NCBI RefSeq assembly: GCF_009193265.1
Contig: NZ_VZZZ01000002.1
Span: 245,824-309,823 of the forward strand
Direction of reading: 5' to 3'
DNA from: Marinobacter changyiensis
GTDB lineage: Bacteria > Pseudomonadota > Gammaproteobacteria > Pseudomonadales > Oleiphilaceae
DNA length: 64,000 nucleotides
Shown here one piece after another: positions 43,124-51,238 of the stretch. A program made the translations under genes and the position numbers. Numbering within the stretch: the stretch's first letter is position 1; every line of letters begins with the position of its first letter. Under the pieces are notes generated by a model. It had not been told where the DNA came from and ran no database searches. It saw only the letters and a list, made by a program, of their open reading frames with translations.

Positions 43124-44290
43124 ATGAACTTCGATCTGACCGAGGACCAGTTGGCGTTTCGGGAGGCCGCCAGAGTCTTTGCCGAGAAGGCCATGGCACC
43201 CCACGCTGCGAGATGGGATGCGGAACACGAATTCCCGGTGGACGTGATCCGGGAAGCGGGCGAGATGGGGTTTTGTGGCATTTATACCCCCGAAGCCCAG
43301 GGTGGTATGGGATTGTCACGGCTTGATACCACGGTCATCGTGGAAGAGCTGGCGGCCGCCTGTCCGTCCACGGCGGCCTACATTACCATTCATAACATGG
43401 CGACCTGGATGGTCGCCATGTTTGGCAATGCCCACGTGCAGGATACGATTGCTCCACGTATGGCCAGTGGTGAATGGTTGGGCTCATATTGTCTGACTGA
43501 ACCCGGCGCCGGGTCCGATGCCGGTAGTCTGCGCACCAAAGCGGTAAAGGACGGCGATGATTACGTCCTTAACGGTAGCAAGGTGTTTATCTCGGGTGCC
43601 GGCAGTACCCAGATATTGGTGGTGATGGCCAGGACCGGTTCGCCGGACAGTGGCGCCAGGGGCATCAGTGCCTTTGCGGTGCCAGCAGACAGCGACGGCA
43701 TTCATTACGGCAAAGCGGAAGAGAAGATGGGCTGGAACAGTCAGCCCACCCGGCAGATCACGTTTGAAAACGTGCGGGTACCAGCAGAGAACCGTCTGGG
43801 CGAGGAAGGCGATGGTTTCAAGATCGCCATGAAAGGCCTCGACGGCGGCCGCCTGAACATTGCGACCTGTTCCCTGGGCGGCGCCCAGGCAGCGCTGGTG
43901 CGAAGCCGCAATTATATGCATGAGCGTGAGCAGTTCGGGCAGCCGCTGGCGGGCTTTCAGGCGTTGCAGTTCAAGCTGGCGGACATGGCGACGAATCTGG
44001 TGGCCGCCCGTCAGATGGTTCGTCTGGGGGCTTACAACCTCGACCAGCGCAACTCGGAAGCCACAATGCTGTGTGCAATGGCAAAGCGATTTGCCACCGA
44101 CGCCTGCTTTGAAGTGTGCAACGACGCCCTACAGCTTCACGGTGGCTATGGCTATATCCGGGAATATCCCCTTGAGCGTTACGTGCGAGACCTGAGGGTG
44201 CACCAGATTCTGGAAGGCACCAACGAAATCATGCGGCTGATTGTCGCCCGCCGGCTGTTGGAACCGGGGGTTGTTGAAGCCATTCAGTAG
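43124..44290 (+). CDS. Acyl-CoA dehydrogenase, probable isobutyryl-CoA dehydrogenase
   Basis: A 388-residue acyl-CoA dehydrogenase. YCLTEPGAGSDAGSLRT is the FAD/substrate loop, EDKMG-like AEEKMGWNSQPTRQITFENVRVP follows, and the active-site Glu is in HQILEGTNEIMRL near the C-terminus. Position within the mms operon, between mmsA and the hydratase, makes isobutyryl-CoA to methacrylyl-CoA the best reading. It starts 11 bases after mmsA. Confidence 0.92.
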   Translation: MNFDLTEDQLAFREAARVFAEKAMAPHAARWDAEHEFPVDVIREAGEMGFCGIYTPEAQGGMGLSRLDTTVIVEELAAACPSTAAYITIHNMATWMVAMFGNAHVQDTIAPRMASGEWLGSYCLTEPGAGSDAGSLRTKAVKDGDDYVLNGSKVFISGAGSTQILVVMARTGSPDSGARGISAFAVPADSDGIHYGKAEEKMGWNSQPTRQITFENVRVPAENRLGEEGDGFKIAMKGLDGGRLNIATCSLGGAQAALVRSRNYMHEREQFGQPLAGFQALQFKLADMATNLVAARQMVRLGAYNLDQRNSEATMLCAMAKRFATDACFEVCNDALQLHGGYGYIREYPLERYVRDLRVHQILEGTNEIMRLIVARRLLEPGVVEAIQ

Positions 44291-44328
44291 CCGACAGAAC
44301 AGTAGCTGACAAAACAAGAGGCAATCCG

Positions 44329-45108
44329 ATGAGCGACCTGATTCAACTGGAAAAACGCGACCATATCGCGATTATCACCATCAATAATCCACCGGCCAAT
44401 ACCTGGACCCTGGAGTCACTATCAGCCCTGACCGAAACCGTCGAAGCCCTGAACGCGGATGATAATATCTTTGCTCTGGTGGTGACGGGCCAGGGTGAGA
44501 AGTTCTTTTCCGCCGGTGCGGATCTCAAAAGCTTTGCCGACGGCGATGCTGGTAAAGCCAACATAATGGCCCAGGCGTTCGGCAAGGCGTTCGATACGCT
44601 TACCCGTTTCCGCGGTGTGTCCATTGCTGCCATCAACGGCTATGCCATGGGCGGGGGCCTGGAATGCGCGCTGTCCTGCGACCTGCGCATTGCCGAGGAG
44701 CAGGCCCAGATGGCCTTGCCTGAGGCCAGTGTTGGTGTGCTGCCGTGCGCTGGCGGCACTCAGAACCTGCCCTGGCTGGTAGGTGAGGGCTGGGCCAAGC
44801 GCATGATTCTGTGCGGCGAGCGCATTACGGCTGAACGCGCCCTGGCCATCGGGCTGGTGGAAGAAGTGGTGCCAACTGGCACGGCGCTGGACAAGGCACT
44901 TGAGCTGGCAGCGATGGCCTGCAAGCAGAGCCCGTCGTCGACTGCCCGTTGCAAGTCGCTGGTGATGAGTGCCCGCGATGGTCGCAGCCATGCGGATGGC
45001 TGGCGCATGGAGCGTGAACTGTTCATTGAACTTTTCAGCACCGAAGATCAGCGCGAAGGCGTTAATGCGTTTCTTGAAAAACGCGCGCCCCAGTGGAAGA
45101 ACCGATAA
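44329..45108 (+). CDS. Enoyl-CoA hydratase, probable methacrylyl-CoA hydratase
   Basis: A 259-residue crotonase-fold protein. Oxyanion-hole segments FFSAGADLKSFADGD and GYAMGGGLECALSCDLRIA are present, with ALPEASVGVLPCAGGTQNLPWLVG carrying the catalytic Glu. In this operon it should hydrate methacrylyl-CoA to 3-hydroxyisobutyryl-CoA. Thirty-eight bases separate it from the dehydrogenase gene. Confidence 0.9.
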   Translation: MSDLIQLEKRDHIAIITINNPPANTWTLESLSALTETVEALNADDNIFALVVTGQGEKFFSAGADLKSFADGDAGKANIMAQAFGKAFDTLTRFRGVSIAAINGYAMGGGLECALSCDLRIAEEQAQMALPEASVGVLPCAGGTQNLPWLVGEGWAKRMILCGERITAERALAIGLVEEVVPTGTALDKALELAAMACKQSPSSTARCKSLVMSARDGRSHADGWRMERELFIELFSTEDQREGVNAFLEKRAPQWKNR

Positions 45109-45126
45109 GGACAACCGGGCAATCCT

Positions 45127-46212
45127 ATGAGCAACCAATCTGTAATATTTGAAGAACTCGCAATCAACGGCGGGGGCTGCATCGGTGTCGCGCGCCTGAA
45201 CGTGCCGCGGGCGATGAATGCCTTGTCTCTGGACATGATCCACCTGCTCAAAGCCCGTCTCGATGACTGGGCGAAGGACCGTGAAGTCAAAGCCGTGTGG
45301 CTGGAAGGTGAGGGCGATAAGGCTCTTTGCGCTGGCGGGGACATCGTCGCGCTCTATCGTGACATGACCGAGCCGCGTTCGGATCATCGCACTGCCAGCG
45401 TGGGCGAACAGTTCTTCACCGACGAGTATGAGCTGGATTATCTGATCCACGCCTACCCCAAGCCCTTTATTGTCTGGGGTAACGGCATCGTGATGGGGGG
45501 TGGTCTGGGCCTGATGGCCGGTGCCTCTCACCGGGTGGTGACTGAACGGTCAAAACTGGCGATGCCGGAAGTCAGCATCGGATTGTACCCGGATGTCGGG
45601 GCTGGCTGGTTCCTGAACCGTATGCCTGGTCGTACCGGACTTTTCCTCGGCCTGACCGGGGCACGGATGAACGGGGCCGATGCCCTGTTTGTCGGGCTGG
45701 CGGATCGCTTTATCTGTCACGACCGCCGTGACGAGGTGAAGGCCGCTTTGCAGCAGGCACAATTCGGCAGCACGGCCATCAAAGCCGTCAATAAAGTCTT
45801 GCGTCAGTTTGAAGCAGAATCACGGGAAGTCTTGCCCGAATCGGTCGTCAGGAATCATTTCGATGTCATTCAGTCCTTGACGGATGGCGACACGTTGATC
45901 GATGTGGTGGACAACCTGACTCGCATGCAGGATGACGACCCATGGCTCGTGAAAGCGGTCAAGACGGTGGCGGCCGCATCACCGGCATCGATGGCGATTC
46001 ACTGGAAACACTTCCACGATACGCCTCGAGACAGTCTTGCGGATGTGTTTCGAAAAGAGCGCCGGCTTTCCATCCATTGCCTGAAAAAAGGCGAGTTCGC
46101 AGAGGGTATCCGGGCGTTGCTGATTGACAAAGACCTGCAACCACGCTGGCAATATCCGACTCTGGCCAGTATTGATCCGATGTGGGTGGACGAATTTTTT
46201 CTGAAAACCTGA
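45127..46212 (+). CDS. 3-hydroxyisobutyryl-CoA hydrolase
   Basis: A 361-residue crotonase-superfamily thioesterase. Its form is distinct from hydratases: LNVPRAMNALSLDMIHLL, ALCAGGDIVALY, GIVMGGGLGLMAGASHRVVTERSKLAMPEVSIGLYPDVGAGWFLNRMPG and a long C-terminal region with VEEC-like VRNHFDVIQSLTDGDT. It releases free 3-hydroxyisobutyrate for MmsB. It follows the hydratase by 18 bases. Confidence 0.93.
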   Translation: MSNQSVIFEELAINGGGCIGVARLNVPRAMNALSLDMIHLLKARLDDWAKDREVKAVWLEGEGDKALCAGGDIVALYRDMTEPRSDHRTASVGEQFFTDEYELDYLIHAYPKPFIVWGNGIVMGGGLGLMAGASHRVVTERSKLAMPEVSIGLYPDVGAGWFLNRMPGRTGLFLGLTGARMNGADALFVGLADRFICHDRRDEVKAALQQAQFGSTAIKAVNKVLRQFEAESREVLPESVVRNHFDVIQSLTDGDTLIDVVDNLTRMQDDDPWLVKAVKTVAAASPASMAIHWKHFHDTPRDSLADVFRKERRLSIHCLKKGEFAEGIRALLIDKDLQPRWQYPTLASIDPMWVDEFFLKT

Positions 46213-46259
46213 ACTGAAGATCTTCAGCCTGAACACAGAAAATACGGAGAACAATAATT

Positions 46260-47153
46260 ATGGCGACTATTACGTTTATCGGACTCGGAAACATGGGTGG
46301 CCCGATGGCCTCCAACCTGCTCAAAGCCGGACACGAGGTGACGGTATTTGATTTATCCGACGATGCGGTCCGCACCCTTGTTGGTGAAGGCGCCAAGAGT
46401 GCCGCCACTGCCACGGAGGCAGCGGACTCTGCCGATTGTGTGATCACGATGCTGCCCGCCGGAAAGCACGTCGAGGCCGTGTACCTGGGTGACAACGGCT
46501 TGCTGGCAAGCCTTGCATCCAAAACTCTTGTTATTGATTCTTCCACCATTGCGCCGGAAACGGCCCGCAAAGTGGCCGAAGCAGCGGTTGAAAAGAACAT
46601 CACGTTCATGGACGCGCCCGTGTCTGGTGGTGTCGGCGGCGCCAAAGCCGGTACCCTGACGTTCATTTGTGGTGGGGAGAAGGCGGCCTTTGACCAGGCC
46701 AGGCCGATTCTTGAAGGTATGGGCAAAAACATTTTCCACGCCGGTCCCCATGGCGCCGGTCAGATCGCAAAGATCTGCAATAACATGTTGCTGGCGATCC
46801 TGATGAGCGGCACCAGCGAGGCATTGGCCCTCGGTGTAAAAAACGGTCTCGATCCCGCCGTACTGTCTGAAATAATGAAACAGAGTTCAGGTGGAAACTG
46901 GGCCCTGAACGTATACAATCCCTGGCCGGGAGTTATGGAGGCAGCGCCGGCATCGCGTCAGTACCAGGGCGGTTTCCTGGTGGATCTGATGAACAAGGAT
47001 CTGGGGCTGGCGATGGACAATGCGGTACAGAATCACGCTGCTGTTCCCATGGGCGCCCTGGCACGCAACCTGTTTGAACTGCACGCATCCCAGGGTAATG
47101 GCGCACTGGATTTCTCCAGCATTCAGCGCTTTTATTACCAACCACAGAGCTGA
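46260..47153 (+). CDS. mmsB: 3-hydroxyisobutyrate dehydrogenase
   Basis: A 297-residue beta-hydroxyacid dehydrogenase oxidising 3-hydroxyisobutyrate to methylmalonate semialdehyde with NAD+, the substrate of MmsA. Cofactor motif TFIGLGNMGGPMASNLLKAGH is at the N-terminus, followed by substrate-site FMDAPVSGGVGGAKAGTL and GAGQIAKICNNMLLAI with the catalytic Lys. It closes the valine operon, completing the set mmsA, acyl-CoA dehydrogenase, hydratase, hydrolase, mmsB. Confidence 0.95.
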   Translation: MATITFIGLGNMGGPMASNLLKAGHEVTVFDLSDDAVRTLVGEGAKSAATATEAADSADCVITMLPAGKHVEAVYLGDNGLLASLASKTLVIDSSTIAPETARKVAEAAVEKNITFMDAPVSGGVGGAKAGTLTFICGGEKAAFDQARPILEGMGKNIFHAGPHGAGQIAKICNNMLLAILMSGTSEALALGVKNGLDPAVLSEIMKQSSGGNWALNVYNPWPGVMEAAPASRQYQGGFLVDLMNKDLGLAMDNAVQNHAAVPMGALARNLFELHASQGNGALDFSSIQRFYYQPQS

Positions 47154-47187
47154 ACCTTCGCGGCTGAGCAGTAGGCGGCGATACCAT

Positions 47188-47201
47188 TTATACATGTATA
47201 A
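47188..47201. promoter_or_regulatory. Perfect palindrome before the AI-2E permease gene
   Basis: TTATACATGTATAA is a perfect 14-base palindrome ending 16 bases before the ATG at 47218. It could be an operator or, with flanking GCGGC and GCCGC, part of a small stem in the leader. Confidence 0.35.
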
Positions 47202-47217
47202 GGCCGCTTGAAACGCC

Positions 47218-48351
47218 ATGGAAGACCAACCCACTACTGATCAGAATGCCGACGGGACCCCAAGCAAGAAGCTCAGAAATTACCGGCTTCAGGTCCCGTC
47301 AAATATTGTAACTCCTGTCTACGGTCTTTTCGTGCTGGGGGTCCTGTACACCCTGTACCTGGCCCATGAGATTATCCTGCCGATTATTCTGGCCTTGCTG
47401 ACCAGTCTGCTGTTATCTCCGCTGGTCAAGAAAGCCTACCGCCGTTTCGGTATACCGCGAGTGATCACCTCCCTGGTCCTTATCCTGACACTGATCGCCG
47501 CAATGGCGGGGCTGGGCTGGGCGGTTGCCAAACCGGTGACCGAGTGGGCGAGTAAGGCACCGGAAGGCATATCGAAGCTACTGGTGGGTGAAAGCGCATT
47601 CAGGAGGCAGATCGAGAAGGTCTCCGAGTCCGCGGCTCAAGTCGAAAAGTCCGTTGAAGAGCTTTCCGACAGCGAAAGCGCTGGAGCCGGAACCACCAAC
47701 ACGGTCGTCTTGCAGACCGACTCATGGCGCGCAAAACTGTTCAACAAGGTGAAGAATGGCTTTGCGGGCCTGGCTCTGGCCCTGGCGCTTACGTATTTTC
47801 TGCTGGTCAGCGGCGACCGCCTGATCCAGAATTTTGTCCGTCAGTTGCCGAGAGGTCAGCGCCGCAACGCTCTGCATATTGTCCATGAGGCCCAGCATGA
47901 AATTGCCCGCTATCTTGCGGTAATTGGTCTCAGTAACCTGTTTGTAGGGACCGCTACCGGTTTGCTGGCCTGGGCAGTTGGGCTGCCATCACCGGCAGTG
48001 TGGGGATTGGTGGCAGGCCTGGCCCGGTTCATTCCCTATCTCGGTGTGATACTGACCATTTCACTGTTGGCGGTGGTGTCGGCCACCAGCCTGGATGAGC
48101 TCTGGAAGATGGCTGTTGCGCCGGTGGGTTACCTGGGGCTGACAGCGCTGATCGGCTTTTTCCTGGAGCCCTATATCCATGGCTTCCGCATGGCGATTAA
48201 TCCGGTGGTTATTTTCGTGTCGATCTTTTTCTGGGGCTGGCTCTGGGGCCCGGTGGGCGTTCTGCTTGCGGTTCCGTTAACCACGGTCATTCAGGTGGTA
48301 CTGAAACAGATTCCACGGCTTCGGCCTGTGTATCGGGTCATTGCGCGTTAA
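47218..48351 (+). CDS. AI-2E family permease (second copy)
   Basis: A 377-residue member of the AI-2E/PerM family with about seven spans. After the third span there is a helical insert (ESAFRRQIEKVSESAAQVEKSVEELSDSE). Family landmarks are GLARFIPYLGVILTISLLAVVS and SIFFWGWLWGPVGVLLAVPLTTVIQVVLK. It shares architecture with the gene at 31521 but is clearly diverged. Transport substrate unknown. It starts 64 bases after mmsB and may be read through from it. Confidence 0.87.
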   Translation: MEDQPTTDQNADGTPSKKLRNYRLQVPSNIVTPVYGLFVLGVLYTLYLAHEIILPIILALLTSLLLSPLVKKAYRRFGIPRVITSLVLILTLIAAMAGLGWAVAKPVTEWASKAPEGISKLLVGESAFRRQIEKVSESAAQVEKSVEELSDSESAGAGTTNTVVLQTDSWRAKLFNKVKNGFAGLALALALTYFLLVSGDRLIQNFVRQLPRGQRRNALHIVHEAQHEIARYLAVIGLSNLFVGTATGLLAWAVGLPSPAVWGLVAGLARFIPYLGVILTISLLAVVSATSLDELWKMAVAPVGYLGLTALIGFFLEPYIHGFRMAINPVVIFVSIFFWGWLWGPVGVLLAVPLTTVIQVVLKQIPRLRPVYRVIAR

Positions 48352-48470
48352 GAGCCTGACGTCGACGAAAAAATGACCTATCCTGATCTGATAGCCGGTA
48401 TGACAGGAGCAGGTAGCCATGGTTGCGAAGGATGTGAGGGCTCGCGAGTTCGAGCAACGTGGAGTCTGGT

Positions 48471-49541
48471 ATGCCTAAGCAGCCGTTCAGGTACCAACAA
48501 CATGAACGGATGCGTGCGGTCGAGCTCGTGGACATGCAATCGGGTGGCGACGTCAGTCGTATTGTTACCCGGGGTGTCGGCCACCTGCCTGGGGGTTCGG
48601 TGCTGGAGCAGATGCGCTATATCCAGAAGTACGGTGACGGTTTTCGCCGCTGGCTTTTGAATGAACCCTACGGCGATCCGTTCATGTCTGTCGACCTGAT
48701 CGTGCCTCCGGATAATCCGAAAGCCCAGGCCGGTTACATCATCATGGAAGCCATGGGTTACCCCCTGTATTCCGGCTCCAACACGATCTGTACAGCCACC
48801 GCGATTCTGGAGAATGGTATTGTCCCGATGGAAGAGGGCGAACAGTTGTTGGTGCTGGAGTCGCCGGCGGGTCTTGCCTACATCAATGCCCGGAACCGCA
48901 ATGGCCGGGTCGAGTCCATCACCACCCGCAGCGAGCCGGCGTTTGTCTCGGCTCAGGACCTGGTCGCATACGTGCCAGGCTTCGGACAGGTCCCCTTTGA
49001 CCTGGTCTGGAGTGGGGCTTACTTTGCCATGGTGGATGCCAGTGCGCTCGGATTCGGGTTGGTCTCCGATGAAATGCCGGCAATGGCCACTTTTGGACGG
49101 GCCTTTGTCGAGGCTGCCCGCCCGGCAGTGACTCAGGAGCACCCGGATCTGGGCCACGTTGGTCCGCTGCCTTTTGCCCATCTGATGGGCCCGGTGGAGC
49201 GCTTGGGCAGCGATGGCTTCCGGTCCCGCTCTGCCACCTACGTCCATCCGGGCGTTATCTGCCGTAGCCCGACCGGTACTGGTACTTCCGCCCGACTGGC
49301 GCTGATGTACCACCGGGGCGAAATCCGGGACGGCCAATGGCTCGAAACCATCTCACCCCGTGGCAGTACGTTCGCCGGCAAAGTTCTCGGCGCCGCCCAG
49401 GTCGGAAGTTATCGCGGCATGAGCAGCGAAATTACCGGTCGTGCCTGGACCATTGCGCGGTCAGAGGTGCTGCTCGATCTGGATGACCCGATGGTCGATG
49501 TGTCTGACCTTGAGGGTGTGCTCAATTCCCATCAGATCTAG
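48471..49541 (+). CDS. Proline-racemase-fold enzyme with Ser/Thr active-site pair
   Basis: A 356-residue member of the proline racemase/hydroxyproline epimerase/trans-3-hydroxy-L-proline dehydratase superfamily. HERMRAVELVDMQSGGDVSRIV, GHLPGGSVLEQM and NEPYGDPFMSVDLIVPP follow the family. The catalytic MCGH position reads YSGSNTIC, so the first Cys aligns with Ser101, and the usual SPCGTGTSA reads SPTGTGTSARLA, so the second Cys is Thr268. Racemases have Cys/Cys and dehydratases Cys/Thr, so the reaction here is open. ATG at 48471 has GTGGAG six bases upstream. Confidence 0.82.
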   Translation: MPKQPFRYQQHERMRAVELVDMQSGGDVSRIVTRGVGHLPGGSVLEQMRYIQKYGDGFRRWLLNEPYGDPFMSVDLIVPPDNPKAQAGYIIMEAMGYPLYSGSNTICTATAILENGIVPMEEGEQLLVLESPAGLAYINARNRNGRVESITTRSEPAFVSAQDLVAYVPGFGQVPFDLVWSGAYFAMVDASALGFGLVSDEMPAMATFGRAFVEAARPAVTQEHPDLGHVGPLPFAHLMGPVERLGSDGFRSRSATYVHPGVICRSPTGTGTSARLALMYHRGEIRDGQWLETISPRGSTFAGKVLGAAQVGSYRGMSSEITGRAWTIARSEVLLDLDDPMVDVSDLEGVLNSHQI

Positions 49542-49713
49542 CGCCCAGCTCTTCTTATTCGTAACCAGCTTAAGCCTGGCGGGCTTATCGTAAGACAGTC
49601 TGAGAAAGCCGCTGCGGGCTGATCAAATAATAACCTGTGCCCTCTATACTTTATATTGATCCACTCTCTAACAGCATCTGCACCATCATCTGCAGCAGCA
49701 GGGGAGGTCAACT

Positions 49714-50250
49714 ATGAAGCGGTTGTTTTATCTCGTGGATTCCATAGATAGTGTGCAGGATATTTCTGACGACCTGCATGAAAAAGGCATCACCAATTGG
49801 CGGTTCCATATTGTCAGCAAGGATGAGGCTGGGCTTTACACCCACCATCTGCACGGTGCCAGCGTGCTGGACCGCACCGACCTGGTGAGATTTGTGGAGC
49901 GGGGTGCGATCATCGGAGCAGTGTTCGGGCTCACTTTTGTCTTGCTGATGGCCATGTTCAGCGGGTTAGCATGGCCGACCGCGGCCTGGGTTGCAATGTT
50001 CGCTTTCTTCACCGTGGCGGGTGCCTGGCTTGGCGGGTTTGGGGGCATTACCGGTGAAAATTACCGGATACGACGTTTCCATAAGGATATTGAGGCTGGT
50101 CGTTACCTGGTCATGGTAGATACCCCAAAAGCTCATGTCGCCGAGATGAAATCGTTGATGACCAAGAACCACCCGGAAGCAGAGCTGCAAGGCGAGTCCT
50201 CCAGCTTCAACAATCCGTTTGCAACCAAGGATGGCCAGTTTTCTCAGTAA
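49714..50250 (+). CDS. Two-span membrane protein of unknown function
   Basis: A 178-residue protein: a soluble N-terminal part (MKRLFYLVDSIDSVQDISDDLHEKGITNWRFHIVSKDEAGL...), two adjacent membrane spans at about 65-115 joined by a short loop, and a soluble C-terminal part (RRFHKDIEAGRYLVMVDTPKAHVAEMKSLM) of similar beta-alpha character. Homologous proteins are common in gammaproteobacteria but uncharacterised, to my recollection. GGGGAGG precedes ATG. An ANTAR-like frame runs antisense across its end. Confidence 0.72.
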   Translation: MKRLFYLVDSIDSVQDISDDLHEKGITNWRFHIVSKDEAGLYTHHLHGASVLDRTDLVRFVERGAIIGAVFGLTFVLLMAMFSGLAWPTAAWVAMFAFFTVAGAWLGGFGGITGENYRIRRFHKDIEAGRYLVMVDTPKAHVAEMKSLMTKNHPEAELQGESSSFNNPFATKDGQFSQ

Positions 50251-50409
50251 CTTGTGAGCTTCGTCATTGGAAACCCGGCGAAGATTCATCAAAAGCTGCA
50301 CTGCCTGCTTCCGGGTTTTCCGGCCCTCCAACACCTCCTTCGTTGCCGGCTGCTGGTCAGTCATGTGCCAGAACTGTTGCGCCCGCAATTGACGGGTCCA
50401 TCGCGCCAT
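49966..50409 (-). CDS. ANTAR-like reading frame, antisense overlap
   Basis: From ATG 50409 (GAGG upstream) or ATG 50364 (MTDQQPATKEVLEGRKTRKQ) the minus strand encodes a segment that looks like an ANTAR RNA-binding domain: EGRKTRKQAVQLLMNLRRVS then NDEAHKLLRKLAILGCKRIV. Real ANTAR domains show the same RK..A..LLM....S.DEA..LLRK.A pattern. The match covers about 50337-50190; the rest of the frame to 49966 is antisense to the membrane-protein gene and looks like chance read-through. It may be a small real gene, a remnant, or coincidence. Confidence 0.35.
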   Translation of the reverse strand: MARWTRQLRAQQFWHMTDQQPATKEVLEGRKTRKQAVQLLMNLRRVSNDEAHKLLRKLAILGCKRIVEAGGLALQLCFRVVLGHQRFHLGDMSFWGIYHDQVTTSLNILMETSYPVIFTGNAPKPAKPGTRHGEESEHCNPGRGRPC

Positions 50410-50458
50410 CCGCAGCCTCGAATACCATCGCCTCAACCAGGAGTTCACTGTAAGAGTA

Positions 50459-50491
50459 CTCTTGAAGGGTGCTCTTGAAGGGTACTCTTGC
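50459..50491. repeat. 13-bp tandem repeat before tetR
   Basis: CTCTTGAAGGGT(G/A) occurs twice in succession with a third partial copy (CTCTTGC). It lies immediately before the palindromes and about 100 bases before the TetR start. Confidence 0.75.
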
Positions 50492-50496
50492 GAATT

Positions 50497-50548
50497 ATGA
50501 CTCAAAGTCATATTATGACCGCCGGTCACAAATGGCCATCTCTGGCCA
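50497..50548. promoter_or_regulatory. Operator cluster upstream of tetR
   Basis: Three dyads in 52 bases: ATGACTCAAAGTCAT (50497-50511, perfect 6-bp arms), TGACCGCCGGTCA (50516-50528, perfect 5-bp arms) and TGGCCATCTCTGGCCA (50533-50548). The first two both contain TGAC halves. They are suitable TetR-dimer sites for autorepression of the efflux operon. Confidence 0.55.
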
Positions 50549-50575
50549 CATTCAGGTAGTAAGGCAGCACAAACG

Positions 50576-51238
50576 ATGAGTTATCAGGATGAAGTCTTTG
50601 CCCAGCGCGAGCGTCTGTTGCTGGACACCGCGCTGGAGTTGTTCCTTCAGCGTGGGTGGGAGTCGGTGACAGTGGCGGAAGTGGCTGCGGCGGCAGGAAT
50701 TGGCAAAGGCACGGTGTACAAGCATTTTCCCACCAAGGACGCGATTTATGCGCGCCTGGCACTGGAGTTCTCCCGCCGCTGTCTGGCCCGATACCGGGCC
50801 ATATCCGACGTCGGTAGTCCGCTGGTGGCAATGCGCGCGGTGATCAGGCTGGCGTTCGATCTGATGGCGCAAAGCCCGGTTGAGGTCCAGCTCTGCCTGC
50901 ATTGCGAGCGGCCGGAGTTTCTGGACCGCCTGGGGAGTGACATTCAGTCTGAATTCCGGCAACTGGATGCGGAATATACCGAAATGTTTCATCAGTTCCT
51001 CGACGCCGCCGTGTCCCATGGCGAGCTCAAGATCGCTTCGGTCGAAACCGTCTACTGGGGTATCGAAGCGGGCTTTCAGGGGGTGATGTCAAGAGTTGCC
51101 GCAGGCGGTTTCGGGCCTCGCAGTCACACCACCACGTTGCCCACCTACTTTGATTACGTAGCCGATTTCATGATTGCCGGCCTGGTAGGCGCTCCGGCCG
51201 TTGGCTCCGTACCGCACATTCAGGATGAACAACAATGA
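50576..51238 (+). CDS. TetR-family repressor of efflux operon
   Basis: A 220-residue TetR regulator. Helix-turn-helix: LLDTALELFLQRGWESVTVAEVAAAAGIGKGTVYKHFPTKDAIY, then a helical ligand domain. It is the first gene of the operon and its stop overlaps the start of the membrane-fusion protein (ATGA at 51235-51238), so it most likely represses that operon and responds to a pump substrate. Confidence 0.88.
   Translation: MSYQDEVFAQRERLLLDTALELFLQRGWESVTVAEVAAAAGIGKGTVYKHFPTKDAIYARLALEFSRRCLARYRAISDVGSPLVAMRAVIRLAFDLMAQSPVEVQLCLHCERPEFLDRLGSDIQSEFRQLDAEYTEMFHQFLDAAVSHGELKIASVETVYWGIEAGFQGVMSRVAAGGFGPRSHTTTLPTYFDYVADFMIAGLVGAPAVGSVPHIQDEQQ

Larger units (their letters stand above)
50251..50575. 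other. Leader region of the efflux operon
   Basis: The 325 bases before the TetR gene hold no plus-strand gene. They contain part of the antisense ANTAR-like frame, a 13-bp tandem repeat and three palindromes near the TetR start, and so are the likely operator/promoter region of the tetR-MFP-RND operon. Confidence 0.6.

Noticed and set aside
44422..45531. A 369-codon antisense frame across the hydratase and hydrolase genes
   Set aside because: It crosses two well-defined sense genes and has no family features; it is an antisense shadow.
48378..49337. A 319-codon antisense frame over the proline-racemase-fold gene
   Set aside because: Low-complexity His/Arg/Gly composition and full overlap with a convincing gene.
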